Shown: positions 46,058 to 55,810, counted from the first letter of the stretch. The stretch: DNA of 64,000 nt from Aquimarina sp040786285 (GCF_040786285.1 NZ_JBFMKQ010000002.1:310001-374000), one strand, 5' to 3'. Notes: generated by a model not told the origin, from the sequence alone. A program made the numbers and translations.

Positions 46058-47848
46058 ATGATCAAAAAAATGCTTGCTATGGCTTGTTTGGCTATAGTTT
46101 TTACAGCTTGTAAAAATGAGACAACCACAAAAGAATCAAAAGCAGAAGTAGATATTACGGCTAAATTTAATGAGATGCTGGATAACTACTACGAAGAAGG
46201 CCTTCAGCTCAACCCTCTGCAGGCGACTTTTACCGGAGATAATCGTTTTAACGACCAGTTTTCTAACCCTTTGGCAGAAGAAATAGTAGCCAAAACAAAG
46301 GCATACTACGCTAAGTACAAAGAAGAATTAGCAAAGTTTGATGATGCCACTCTTTCTGAAAGTGAAAAAATGACTAAAGCAATTCTTAACTGGGAGTGCG
46401 ATATGAATCTCGAAAAGTATGCTTTTAAAACAGATTATTTTCCGATTGATCAAATGTGGTCGATTAATCTTATGGCAGGGCAGTTAGCAAGTGGAGCCAG
46501 CGCTCAACCCTTTAAGACTGTAGAAGATTATAACAATTGGCTAAAGCGTCTTGAAGGATACCTAGAGTGGATGGCTTCGGCCGAAGCAAAAATGAAAGAA
46601 GGAATGAAAGCCGGGTATGTCTTACCAAAATCTTTAATCGTAAAAGTGCTTCCACAATTAGAAGCATTAACCGTTGAAGATCTGGATAAGCATCTTTTTT
46701 ATAGTCCTGTCAAAAATTTTCCTGAAGATTTCTCTGAAGAGGATAAAAAACAGGTAACAGAAGCATATACCAAAATGGTTTCAGAAAAAATCATCCCCGC
46801 GTATAAAAGCCTTCACCAGTTTATGAGTACAGAATACCTCGAAGCGGGTAGAGCTAGTTCGGGTATTGCCGAGGTCCCAAATGGTGTAGATTTTTATAAA
46901 TATCAAATCAAGTTGTATACCACTACGAATATGACTGCCGATGAGATCCATAAATTAGGACTTTCTGAAGTAGCACGAATCTCTTCAGAAATGGAGAAGA
47001 TAAAAGAAGAAGTAGGGTACAAAGGAGACCTAAAATCGTTCTTTGACCATGTGCGTAACAAGAAAGAGTTGATGCCATTTACAGAGCCACAACAAGTGAT
47101 CGATAATTTTAATGCGATTCATGATCGTATGAAACCACAGATCGAAAAACTGTTTGATGTGAAGCCTAAAACACCTTTCGAGGTGCGCCGTACAGAAGCA
47201 TTTCGTGAGAATTCGGCAAGCGCAGAGTATAATCCGGGATCCTTGGATGGTACACGACCTGGGATTTTCTACACGCCAATACCAGAAGTTACAAAGTATA
47301 ATACCTATAGCGACGAATCTTTATTTTTACATGAAGCTATCCCTGGACATCACTATCAGATTTCATTAACGCAAGAGAGCGAAGTACTACCAAAGTTTAG
47401 AAAAACATTGTGGTATAGTGGATATGGTGAAGGCTGGGCATTATACAGTGAATCCTTAGGTAAAGAATTAGGATTGTATACAGACCCGTACCAATATTTT
47501 GGTATGCTGGGAGCAGAAATGCATCGTGCAATTCGTTTAGTTGTTGATACAGGGTTACACTCTAAAGGATGGACTCGTGAACAAGCGATACAATATTCTT
47601 TAGATAATGAAGCTGAATCTGAAGCAGGAATCATCTCAGAGATCGAGCGTTATATGGCAAATCCAGGACAAGCATTATCTTATAAAATTGGGCAACTAAA
47701 AATAAGAGAACTTCGTGCTAAAGCAGAGCAGGAGCTTGGGGATACGTTTGATATCCGTCAGTTTCATAACCAGGTGCTAGAAACCGGATGTGTGCCACTA
47801 GCATTATTAGAAGATAAAATCAATAACTGGATTACTATAAATAAGTAA
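46058..47848 (+). CDS. DUF885 family lipoprotein (metallopeptidase-like)
   Basis: 596 residues from ATG 46058 (lipoprotein signal LAIVFTAC, Cys15). The DUF885 domain spans almost the whole mature part, with the HEAIPGHHYQ zinc-binding block (HExxxxHH type) near residue 425 and GEGWALYSE near 455. The family is related to M2/M3-like peptidases and is thought to act on peptides. It closes the cluster of the two paralogues and has a strong terminator. The longer upstream frame to 45986 has no signal peptide and is unlikely. Confidence 0.9.
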   Translation: MIKKMLAMACLAIVFTACKNETTTKESKAEVDITAKFNEMLDNYYEEGLQLNPLQATFTGDNRFNDQFSNPLAEEIVAKTKAYYAKYKEELAKFDDATLSESEKMTKAILNWECDMNLEKYAFKTDYFPIDQMWSINLMAGQLASGASAQPFKTVEDYNNWLKRLEGYLEWMASAEAKMKEGMKAGYVLPKSLIVKVLPQLEALTVEDLDKHLFYSPVKNFPEDFSEEDKKQVTEAYTKMVSEKIIPAYKSLHQFMSTEYLEAGRASSGIAEVPNGVDFYKYQIKLYTTTNMTADEIHKLGLSEVARISSEMEKIKEEVGYKGDLKSFFDHVRNKKELMPFTEPQQVIDNFNAIHDRMKPQIEKLFDVKPKTPFEVRRTEAFRENSASAEYNPGSLDGTRPGIFYTPIPEVTKYNTYSDESLFLHEAIPGHHYQISLTQESEVLPKFRKTLWYSGYGEGWALYSESLGKELGLYTDPYQYFGMLGAEMHRAIRLVVDTGLHSKGWTREQAIQYSLDNEAESEAGIISEIERYMANPGQALSYKIGQLKIRELRAKAEQELGDTFDIRQFHNQVLETGCVPLALLEDKINNWITINK

Positions 47849-47870
47849 TTTTTCTTGTATAAGAGTGTAA

Positions 47871-47905
47871 ACCTCACAGGTCTCCTGGACCTGTGAGGTT
47901 TTTTT
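47871..47905 (+). terminator. Terminator after the DUF885 gene
   Basis: A 12-bp stem ACCTCACAGGTC/GACCTGTGAGGT and a T-run. Confidence 0.93.
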
Positions 47906-48008
47906 ATGCTAAAGACTTTGATAGCCAATATATTTGTTAAGTTATTTTTAAATTGAATTGCCATCATTTTTATATCTCATAGCTTTATATAAAAATTTTG
48001 ATTTACAA

Positions 48009-48491
48009 ATGGAATTTAATATTCGAAAGCATAAGCCGGGAGATATTGGATGGATTATCTCAATGCATGGCGAAATTTATATTGAAGAATTTAATTTTGA
48101 TCCTAATTTCGAAATACACATAGCGAATAAGTTTGTCCATTTTTTTAGAAAGGAAAAATCATCATTTGATACCGTTTTTATTTGCGAAACAGATGAAGAA
48201 AGAGTGGGGTCTATAGCAATTTCTAATATATCCGATACCAAAGCATTTATCAATTTTGTATTGATTTCTCCTAAATACAGAGGAAACGGTATTTCGAGAA
48301 CATTGTTAGACGTAGTCATACAACATTGTAGAAATCATCACTATAAATCAATAGAACTAGAAACTTACGACCTTCTTAAGAGCGCCAGAAATTTGTATGA
48401 TCAATATGGATTTACTATAAAAACGGTACATAAGAATGTAGAACTATTTGGTCAAACCATGGATCAGGAATTTTGGGAGATGAGGCTATAA
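48009..48491 (+). CDS. GNAT family N-acetyltransferase
   Basis: 160 residues from ATG 48009. IRKHKPGDIGWIISMHGEIY resembles the C-terminal GNAT part of MarR-GNAT bifunctional regulators, and VLISPKYRGNGISRTLLDVV holds the acetyl-CoA loop. ARNLYDQYGFTI is the usual end block. The HTH part is absent. Substrate unknown. It converges with the VOC gene at 48509. Confidence 0.87.
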   Translation: MEFNIRKHKPGDIGWIISMHGEIYIEEFNFDPNFEIHIANKFVHFFRKEKSSFDTVFICETDEERVGSIAISNISDTKAFINFVLISPKYRGNGISRTLLDVVIQHCRNHHYKSIELETYDLLKSARNLYDQYGFTIKTVHKNVELFGQTMDQEFWEMRL

Positions 48492-48508
48492 GAAGGTGAA
48501 ATCTATAA

Positions 48509-48943
48509 TTATTTAGCCTTTTCTTGATAAATAATGATTTGCAATCCATCGGGATCTCTTAAATAAAGATAATAAGAACCCCATGGCCGAAGTACTGGGC
48601 CTCGTGCGCTCCATTTTTCATGTAGACGGGTTGCCCAATACGTTATATTATCGGTTCTTAATTGTATATCTATTTTATCATTTTTAATGGGATCACTAAA
48701 AGGTTCTTGATAATAATAATGATCATGCTTTATTTCTGAAATTTCAAAAAAGGCTGTACTACCTTCCTTACCAAACCTTAATATTAATCCTTTAGAGCCA
48801 TCACCATCATTATACTCTTGTACGATACCCAGGTTTAGAATCTCGGTATAGAATATTTTTGAAGCTTCAAAATCTTTTGTTCTGATGACAGTTTTTAAAC
48901 TTAATAAACCCTCATGTTTCGAATGATCTTTGGTATTATTCAT
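48509..48943 (-). CDS. VOC family protein
   Basis: 144 residues with one VOC domain: LSLKTVIRTKDFEASKIFYTEILNLGIVQEY as the first module and WGSYYLYLRDPDGLQIIIYQE as the final one, with a terminal Glu metal ligand. It stands alone on the minus strand, substrate unknown. The first module lacks the usual His metal ligand (LKTVIR), so metal binding may differ. Confidence 0.87.
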   Translation of the reverse strand: MNNTKDHSKHEGLLSLKTVIRTKDFEASKIFYTEILNLGIVQEYNDGDGSKGLILRFGKEGSTAFFEISEIKHDHYYYQEPFSDPIKNDKIDIQLRTDNITYWATRLHEKWSARGPVLRPWGSYYLYLRDPDGLQIIIYQEKAK

Positions 48944-49199
48944 TTTTTGCGTATTAAGTAGTTGTATTCTTTTTCAAGTTCTAAACTACGTTATCTTCAA
49001 ATACAATCCTAGTTAAAAATTTAGAGAGTAATTTTATGTTTTTTTAATATGTATAGAAACTAGTTTGCAGTTATACTACCTGATTTATGATCTAAATTTT
49101 ATAAAAAATAACGCATCAATAGTATCGAAGATATGGTGGTTCATTGTAACAATCTAATTATTAGATCGTCGACATAGTATCAATCAAAAAATCAATGGG

Positions 49200-49889
49200 A
49201 TGTATTCAAACAAAAAATTAGCAAGAGTAGCAGGGTTATTATTTCTAATTTTAGTACTATGCGGAGTATTTGCAGAGTTCTTTGTGCGTAGTAAAATGTT
49301 TGTGCCTGGAGATACTGTTGCAACTATCGAAAATATAAAAGCATCAGAATGGTTATTTCGCTTAGGTATTGTGAGTGATCTCGTTATGTCAATCGCTTTT
49401 TTCTTCTTTCCTTTTGCTTTGTATTTAATTTTTAAACAGATCAATACGTTTCAATCCAAAGTAATGGTTGCATCTGTTATGATTGCCGTGGCGATTTATT
49501 GCATGAATATGCTAAATCAAGTTGCTGTATTACTATTAACTAGTGGTGCGGATTATTTAAACGCTTTTGAAACGGATCAACTAGACGGCTTGGCCATTTT
49601 CTTTTTAAAAATGCATACTAATGGATATTTTATAGACCAAATTTTTTATGGTCTATATCTACTTCCTTTGGGATATATGATCTTTAAATCAGGGATCATT
49701 CCTAAGATTATTGGTATTATGTTAATGCTTGGTTGTATTGGAGATTTGATCGATGTAGGCATGTATTTTTTATTCCCAAATCATGAGTCTGTATTTTTTA
49801 GCAATATCACTATACCTGCAGATATAGGCGAAATTTCATTATGCCTGTGGCTTTTGATTAAAGGGGTGAAGGATCCTAAAGAGATATAG
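49200..49889 (+). CDS. DUF4386 membrane protein
   Basis: 229 residues with about six membrane helices and the DUF4386 start KKLARVAGLLFLILVLCGVFAEFFVR. YFIDQIFYGLYLLPLGYMIFKSG is the typical conserved block. Function of the family is unknown. Alone on the plus strand, with a 250 bp AT-rich upstream region without a recognised promoter. Confidence 0.88.
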   Translation: MYSNKKLARVAGLLFLILVLCGVFAEFFVRSKMFVPGDTVATIENIKASEWLFRLGIVSDLVMSIAFFFFPFALYLIFKQINTFQSKVMVASVMIAVAIYCMNMLNQVAVLLLTSGADYLNAFETDQLDGLAIFFLKMHTNGYFIDQIFYGLYLLPLGYMIFKSGIIPKIIGIMLMLGCIGDLIDVGMYFLFPNHESVFFSNITIPADIGEISLCLWLLIKGVKDPKEI

Positions 49890-50052
49890 AATAGCGAAGA
49901 AAGTGTGTTGATAAAGACTAACAGTGGTTTATCCCAATTACCATTAATGTGATAAAGGATACTTTCTTTTATATTAAGAAAATCTTAACCACTTCAAAAC
50001 ACAGATATCCCTATTTTTAGGCTTCATAAACACAAATCAACTCAACTACACA

Positions 50053-51678
50053 ATGCAAAAAATCACTTTTTTATTCGTTAGTACGCTACTTTTTATTTCA
50101 TGTCAACAGCCTAAAACACCTGCAGATGTATTGGTATTAAATGCGAATGTGTATACCGTAGACGAAAACCAACCAAAAGCAGAGGCATTTGTAATTAAAG
50201 AAGGCAAGTTTATTGCGGTAGGAACAAGTGAAGAGTTACTAAATACTTATGACGTCGCAGATACATTGGATGCAGAAGGAAAAACAATAATACCAGGATT
50301 GATCGATGCACATTGTCATTTTTATGGATTAGGGTTACAGCAGCAAAAGGTGGATCTAATGGGTACTAAAAGTTATGATGAGGTACTTCATCGCATAGTA
50401 GCTTTTCAAAAGGAAAAGAAAGTGTCTTTTATTACAGGTCGTGGATGGGATCAGAATGATTGGGAAGTAAAAGAGTTTCCGACCAAAGAAAAACTGGATA
50501 GCCTGTTTCCTGATACTCCGGTTGCCGTAACCAGAGTGGATGGTCATGCTTTATTAGTAAATCAAAAAGCATTAGACATGGCTAAAATAACGGTGGATAC
50601 AAAAACTACCGGGGGTGAAATTCTTAAAAAAGACGGGAAACTTACAGGAGTATTAATCGATAATCCAATGGGGTTGATTGGGGCAATAGTTCCGGGGCCA
50701 ACACTACAAGAGCAGATACAAGGCTTAAAAGATGCCGAGGCGATTAATTTCAGTTATGGACTAACTACAGTTGACGATGCAGGCCTAAGTCCAGAGGTAA
50801 TCGCTTTAGTAGATAGTCTTCAAAAAACAGACCAGCTCAACATTAGAATGTATGCGATGGTAAGCAATGTACCCGAATATGTAGATTATTATTTAGAGAA
50901 TGGAGTGCATAAGACAGATCAGCTTAATGTATCTTCATTTAAAGTCTATGCAGATGGGGCTTTAGGATCTAGGGGAGCAGCGTTAAAAGAACCGTACGCC
51001 GATCAAGAGAATCATTATGGCGCAATGGTTATTGGTAATGATGAATTTAAAGCCTTGGCAATGCGATTAGCAGCATCTCCTTTCCAGATGAATACTCATG
51101 CTATTGGTGATTCTGCAAATGCAGTGGTTATAAAAACATATTATGAAGTACTTAAAAATAAATCTGATCGTAGATGGCGAGTAGAGCATGCACAAGTTGT
51201 AGCTTCTGAAGAGTTTGATATGTTGAATGATAATCTGGTGATGAGTGTGCAGCCTACTCATGCAACTAGTGATATGTATTGGGCCGATGAACGATTGGGA
51301 GAAGACCGTATCAAAGGAGCTTATGCCTATAAAGAACTTTTAAAGAAAACAGGCAGAATAGCCTTAGGAACTGATTATCCTGTTGAGCATGTAAGTCCTT
51401 TCTATACATTTTATGCAGCTGTGGCCCGAAAAGATCTAAAACAATATCCCGATGGAGGTTTTCAAAAAGAAAATGCACTTACCCGTGAAGAAACCTTAAA
51501 AGGGATGACCCTTTGGGCCGCATACAGTAATTTTGAAGAAACTGAAAAAGGTAGCATTACAGCAGGTAAATTTGCTGATTTTGTAATTCTTGAAGATAAT
51601 ATCATGGAAATCGAGGAAAACAAAATTCCAAATATTAAAGTGAATGCCACCTATTTAAATGGGGAGAAGGTCTATTAA
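50053..51678 (+). CDS. YtcJ-like amidohydrolase, lipoprotein
   Basis: 541 residues, lipoprotein signal (LLFISC, Cys16). Metal-dependent amidohydrolase of the YtcJ type: LIDAHCHFYG (HxH), GDSANAVVIK and ALGTDYPVE near the end with the catalytic Asp, plus the long ADVLVLNANVYTVDENQPKAEA opening. It probably hydrolyses an amide or carbamate bond of an unknown periplasmic compound. The stop codon overlaps that of the convergent sigma-factor gene by four bases. Confidence 0.92.
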   Translation: MQKITFLFVSTLLFISCQQPKTPADVLVLNANVYTVDENQPKAEAFVIKEGKFIAVGTSEELLNTYDVADTLDAEGKTIIPGLIDAHCHFYGLGLQQQKVDLMGTKSYDEVLHRIVAFQKEKKVSFITGRGWDQNDWEVKEFPTKEKLDSLFPDTPVAVTRVDGHALLVNQKALDMAKITVDTKTTGGEILKKDGKLTGVLIDNPMGLIGAIVPGPTLQEQIQGLKDAEAINFSYGLTTVDDAGLSPEVIALVDSLQKTDQLNIRMYAMVSNVPEYVDYYLENGVHKTDQLNVSSFKVYADGALGSRGAALKEPYADQENHYGAMVIGNDEFKALAMRLAASPFQMNTHAIGDSANAVVIKTYYEVLKNKSDRRWRVEHAQVVASEEFDMLNDNLVMSVQPTHATSDMYWADERLGEDRIKGAYAYKELLKKTGRIALGTDYPVEHVSPFYTFYAAVARKDLKQYPDGGFQKENALTREETLKGMTLWAAYSNFEETEKGSITAGKFADFVILEDNIMEIEENKIPNIKVNATYLNGEKVY

Positions 51679-52346
51679 ATAATACGCATTACTTTCATAA
51701 CCAGAGTATCACATTTGCTGAATCCAAATTCGAAAATTTCGGTGTTTAAAGAAAGCTCATACAGTTCTTCTCGAATCATTTCTTTGGCACGATGAAGACG
51801 AACTTTTACATTGGATATGGTTAGCCCCAGGCAATCAGATACCTCGGCTATACTCATACCTTCAATTTCTCTGAGGACATAAACTGTTCTGTATTTTATT
51901 GCTAACCGATCAATAGTTCTTTCAAGTACTTGTTGGGCTTCTTTTCTAATCATCTTCTTTTCGGGATTTAACTGTTCTGCATCGGGTACCTCAAGTATAA
52001 AATCTTTAGAAGGACTATGTTCAGATTCATATAGTTTGATATATTTTCCTTTAGTCTTTAACCTGGCTAAAGTTTCGTTTATTCCAATTCGAATTAGCCA
52101 TGTAGAAAACTGCGAGTCATGTTTAAACTGATATAATTTTTCATAGGCTTTCAAATAGGTGTTTTGCATAATATCTTCAATTTCAGCCTGATCATTTATA
52201 TAGCTTCTTATCACCCTATAAAGCTTTTGATTATTCCTTCTTAGCAAGATTTCATATAACTCTTTTTCTCCCGAATGTATACGGTGTATCACATCAGAAT
52301 CTGATATTTTATGAGTCTTATAATCATTAATTTTAATCCGCTCCAT
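51675..52346 (-). CDS. ECF-type RNA polymerase sigma factor
   Basis: 223 residues. Region 2 is QAEIEDIMQNTYLKAYEKLYQFKHDSQFSTWL (described in parts; about 53-85), region 4 VLREIEGMSIAEVSDCLGLTISNVKVRLHRAKEMI (about 145-180). This ECF type in Bacteroidota often works without a linked anti-sigma factor, and none is adjacent. A perfect inverted repeat lies 41 bases upstream of the start. A C-terminal tail with two Cys is short and of unknown role. Confidence 0.92.
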   Translation of the reverse strand: MERIKINDYKTHKISDSDVIHRIHSGEKELYEILLRRNNQKLYRVIRSYINDQAEIEDIMQNTYLKAYEKLYQFKHDSQFSTWLIRIGINETLARLKTKGKYIKLYESEHSPSKDFILEVPDAEQLNPEKKMIRKEAQQVLERTIDRLAIKYRTVYVLREIEGMSIAEVSDCLGLTISNVKVRLHRAKEMIREELYELSLNTEIFEFGFSKCDTLVMKVMRII

Positions 52347-52386
52347 TGCCTCTTGTTTACCATTTAGATGAAAAAGAATACTAAAA

Positions 52387-52404
52387 GTTACAAAGTTTTG
52401 TAAC
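52387..52404. promoter_or_regulatory. Inverted repeat upstream of the ECF sigma gene
   Basis: GTTACAAAGTTTTGTAAC has perfect 8-base arms around GT, and lies 41-58 bases before the sigma start codon. It could be an operator. Confidence 0.5.
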
Positions 52405-52508
52405 TAAATACGCTCTTTTTCATCTAAAAATCAGATAACAAGAATATTAGAAATTATAAATGTTCGGGTTAAAATAGTTTTTATGTCGAAGATTAGCTTG
52501 AAGTTTAC

Positions 52509-53294
52509 TTATCTCCCTCCGTTTGCTTGTAAATCTGCAATACATTGCGCATCAAGCTCAGGGATTACCTCTCCCATACCCATCATACCACTACCAAACT
52601 CGATAGCGGCTTCCATTAAACAACTTGGTACGTTACAGTGCCCATTACCATCACCATCGGCGTCTGTATCTTCATGCTCTGATTGTAAAGGAGTACCAAT
52701 ATTTACCAATCCAAGCAAATGAGCAAATTCGTGGTTTAAGGTTGCGGTTTCTATAGTGCTTAATGATGGTGCATTGGGCCTTGTACTTAATCTACGTAAA
52801 GTACTTTCATAAATTACCATAGAAGTGTTTAAATAAGCACTACCCAAGGTAACCTGTTCATCGGTATCGTCTTCTTTACCGCCATCGGCAAAGTATACAT
52901 AAACAGCAATATCATCTTCTAGATTAAATAAAGAACGAGTATCATTCTCTATTTCTGCTACCTCTTCAATATTAAAAGGTGCATTATTTGAAGAAGTTAC
53001 GGTACGTTGTGTAATCGTGATTCCATCCGGTTTAAATAATCGTTCTTGTAAAAATTCTCTAAATCCACTTATTGCAGCTGCAGTGGGTTCAAAACCTTGA
53101 ACAGATACAATTTCTATAGACAGGCTATTAAAAGTCGTAGCACTTAAAAGGTCATTTGCAGAAGAGCCCAGAGGTCTTAAATTTGCAACTTGAGATTCGT
53201 TGTTGTTAATTGGAGTGTTATCGTCATCATCAGAACAACTAACAAGAATAAATGAGGATATGAATAGGTAACTTAAAAATTTTAATAGCTGCAC
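52509..53294 (-). CDS. Putative zinc metalloprotease lipoprotein
   Basis: 261 residues, lipoprotein signal (FISSFILVSC, Cys20). The mature part has ATLNHEFAHLLGLVNIG at about 188-204, an HExxHxxG zinc-binding signature as in metzincins, here without the clear third His of astacins. Asp-rich tail region and two Cys-containing blocks (HCNVPSCLMEA). Membrane-metalloprotease-like secreted proteins of this size are found in Bacteroidota, but activity is not shown. Confidence 0.8.
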   Translation of the reverse strand: MQLLKFLSYLFISSFILVSCSDDDDNTPINNNESQVANLRPLGSSANDLLSATTFNSLSIEIVSVQGFEPTAAAISGFREFLQERLFKPDGITITQRTVTSSNNAPFNIEEVAEIENDTRSLFNLEDDIAVYVYFADGGKEDDTDEQVTLGSAYLNTSMVIYESTLRRLSTRPNAPSLSTIETATLNHEFAHLLGLVNIGTPLQSEHEDTDADGDGNGHCNVPSCLMEAAIEFGSGMMGMGEVIPELDAQCIADLQANGGR

Positions 53295-53430
53295 AAGATT
53301 TCTTTTTAAAGTTGTTAGTATTGGTAAATAAACTCATAAATAGTAGAGTATACTTTTATGTTAACATTGTTTTAATGCATGTATTGCTTTTCCACAAAGA
53401 TTATACCATCAATTATATATACTCATTTTG

Positions 53431-54141
53431 TTAATTGACTATAAGTCTTGCTAAATAGTCGTTATTTTCTCCTTCACATAACAATTCGCATAAAAAACCA
53501 TTGGCATTAGCAGCATTTTGTAATGTATTATAATCAATATATAACCAATCAAACCAATCCGATTCTTGCTTTTTATATTTCAGTTTGTAACGCATTTCGC
53601 CATAATACCCTGCAGAGGCATCAACCCAAAAACCGCCATCATCATCTGTGAAAAGGTATGCAATGTCTGATGAGTCTAGTAGAACCTGCCCTCCAGGATT
53701 TAAGAGCGTTTTAGTATGAGTAAAGAATCTATCGATAGTACTTAATTTACCGATAATTCCACTTCCATTCATTACTAATAGCAGGGTGTCAAATGTTTCG
53801 TTTTTGAAATCAAAAATATCTTGAACTTTAGCATTATTAAGGCCTCTTTTTTTACATATTTCTATTGCGCCTTCAGAAATATCTATGGCGGTTATATCGA
53901 GTTTTTTTTCATTTTGAAGATAGAGAGCATGACTTCCGGCACCGCAACCTATGTCTAAAACTTTACCATAGGAGAAATCTAATGCTTTTTGCTCTATAAC
54001 GGGCATCTCTGGATAAGTTCTAAATAAATAAGGAACAGGAATACTATCGTCGTCAAAGTCTGGAGCTTGCACGATGATATCTTCAGTATATTTTTGATTA
54101 TAAAAGTCTCTAATGGCGTTTCCGAAGATATCTTTGTTCAT
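53431..54141 (-). CDS. Class I SAM-dependent methyltransferase
   Basis: 236 residues. Rossmann motif I VLDIGCGAGSHALYLQ at about 65-80, motif II ITAIDISEGAIEICKKRG, motif for Asp-binding AKVQDIFDF. The substrate is unknown. DGGFWVDASAGYYGEMRYKLKYK is a distinctive late block. Alone on the minus strand. Confidence 0.9.
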   Translation of the reverse strand: MNKDIFGNAIRDFYNQKYTEDIIVQAPDFDDDSIPVPYLFRTYPEMPVIEQKALDFSYGKVLDIGCGAGSHALYLQNEKKLDITAIDISEGAIEICKKRGLNNAKVQDIFDFKNETFDTLLLVMNGSGIIGKLSTIDRFFTHTKTLLNPGGQVLLDSSDIAYLFTDDDGGFWVDASAGYYGEMRYKLKYKKQESDWFDWLYIDYNTLQNAANANGFLCELLCEGENNDYLARLIVN

Positions 54142-54381
54142 ATTTGTGATTTACGATTGTAGATTCTCGCTTTACGATTTTCTACGTAGTACTAGTATTA
54201 GTTTATATTCTCTTCATTAGTATAATGAAGCAATTTATTTTGGTAATTTCTCTTTATTAAAAATAGATAAAGAAAATATAACTACGTTTTATTTTTTCAT
54301 TTGCTTGCTATAATACAGATTTGATTTTAAATAGAATCAAATCTTAATTTGTAACTCATCAATCGTAATTATCAAAAGCCT

Positions 54382-54389
54382 TACTTTTG
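54382..54389 (+). promoter_or_regulatory. -7 box four bases before the YkgJ-family start
   Basis: TACTTTTG matches TAnnTTTG; only CGGT separates it from the ATG at 54394, again pointing to a leaderless transcript. Confidence 0.5.
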
Positions 54390-54393
54390 CGGT

Positions 54394-54888
54394 ATGCAAG
54401 ATTTTATAGATCAATTACCACGGCTGGCCAAAGATAAACATAACGAAAACAAAAAGTTCTTTGCGAAGCTTAAAAAGAAACCGCCTAAAAAGTTAGATCA
54501 CATCATGCAGGAGCTGCATGATGAAGAGTTTGAGCAAACAGATTGTTTACAATGTGCTAACTGTTGTAAAACTACAGGTCCATTATTTACAGATAAAGAT
54601 GTTGAGCGTATAGCAAAACACTTAAGAATGAAACTCAGTCAGTTTGAAGCGCAATATTTAAGAAGAGACGAAGACGGGGATTTAATACTTCAACAAACGC
54701 CTTGTACTTTCCTGGGAGCTGATAATTATTGCTCTATTTATGAGGTACGACCAAAAGCATGTCGTGAATATCCGCATACAGATAGAAAAAAATTTCAGCA
54801 GATTTCTAACTTAACATTAAAGAATGTAGCTATTTGTCCTGCAGCGTATAATATTGTAGAGAAAATGAAGGCTAACATGTCGTTATAA
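54394..54888 (+). CDS. YkgJ family zinc- or iron-cluster protein
   Basis: 164 residues. Cys pattern DCLQCANCCKTTGP at about 50-63, TPCTFLGADNYCSIYEVRPKACREYPHT at about 109-136 and a late Cys; this is the CxxCC...C...C...C arrangement of the YkgJ/FliB metal-binding family. The exact metal is not known from sequence. Single gene, with a shared hairpin terminator downstream. Confidence 0.9.
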   Translation: MQDFIDQLPRLAKDKHNENKKFFAKLKKKPPKKLDHIMQELHDEEFEQTDCLQCANCCKTTGPLFTDKDVERIAKHLRMKLSQFEAQYLRRDEDGDLILQQTPCTFLGADNYCSIYEVRPKACREYPHTDRKKFQQISNLTLKNVAICPAAYNIVEKMKANMSL

Positions 54889-54930
54889 AAAAAGTATTCC
54901 TATGTTTTTCTATGAAAACATAGGAATACT
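54886..54930 (-). terminator. Terminator of the LipL32-like gene
   Basis: A 16-bp stem AGTATTCCTATGTTTT/AAAACATAGGAATACT, followed by a T-run on the minus strand. It starts near the YkgJ stop and could also end that gene. Confidence 0.85.
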
Positions 54931-54962
54931 AAAGATGTGTGCCTTTTAATTTGGGTTGGATT

Positions 54963-55649
54963 TTATTTTAATCCTTTTTTCAAATCTTCGATGGTTTTAG
55001 CCATTACCACTCCTGGTAATTTGATCGGAGCAGCAACTTGTGCTAAGAAAGTACCTTTTACTTCTCCTGTTTTATAAGTGGTAAACCCGATTCTATAAAG
55101 TCCTACGGTTAATGCCTTAAGAGGATCACTTACTTCACTCTTATATCTTAATAAAGAGTTATAGCTGCTTCCGCTAGGTTGTTTAGGCATTTCGCTACTA
55201 TCATCATTGCGTTCTAATGTAGTCCATTTAGCAGCTTTTACGCCTTCGTCACTAATTTTATCTTTGCTTATGATACTTGATCGCTCTAAAGTAATGTACG
55301 TATCAAAAAAGTCTTTAGAACCTGCATTTTCTGTATATGCTGCAGACGCTGTAGCACCTTTTACTTTAGTTCCCGCAACAGGAGACATCATTCTAACTCC
55401 AAGTTCTGGAGCTACTGCTGGTATCCACACGTAGATATAGTAAAATTTCTTGCCATCTTTTACTTCATCCTCATTACCAGGAGCTGCGTACCCCATATAA
55501 GATACAATATCTGTGTATGGTACTTTAATCGTTTTAGGGCCTATCTTTTTTTCAGTTAAACCACCAAATTTCTTTAATTTTTGAGCTTGTGCATCTACAG
55601 AAAAAAGTAGAGCAAAAGCACCTAGTAAGATTAAGATTCTTGTTTTCAT
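54963..55649 (-). CDS. LipL32-like surface protein
   Basis: 228 residues with an ordinary Sec signal (ILILLGAFALLFSVDAQA), no lipobox Cys. The mature protein closely follows Leptospira LipL32, as I recall it: YYIYVWIPAVAPELGVRMMSP at about 73-93, PYTDIVSYMGYAAPG earlier, FFDTYITLERSS in the middle and GLYRIGFTTYKTGEVKGTF near the end. LipL32 is the main outer-membrane lipoprotein of pathogenic Leptospira and binds calcium and matrix proteins; homologues occur in some marine bacteria. Here the lipid anchor is missing, so it is likely secreted or differently attached. Confidence 0.88.
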   Translation of the reverse strand: MKTRILILLGAFALLFSVDAQAQKLKKFGGLTEKKIGPKTIKVPYTDIVSYMGYAAPGNEDEVKDGKKFYYIYVWIPAVAPELGVRMMSPVAGTKVKGATASAAYTENAGSKDFFDTYITLERSSIISKDKISDEGVKAAKWTTLERNDDSSEMPKQPSGSSYNSLLRYKSEVSDPLKALTVGLYRIGFTTYKTGEVKGTFLAQVAAPIKLPGVVMAKTIEDLKKGLK

Positions 55650-55810
55650 AATTAATTGGATTTTAAATTGATTTAGTTATTAGTGTTAGTATTAGGGCAC
55701 ACGTTATTTTTATCTATAATTATATCGTATTTATATACAAATATGAGGGTTTATTATTAAAGATAGGTTGTCAAAAAATAATAAATTGTTCATTTTGATC
55801 AAAAGATAAA

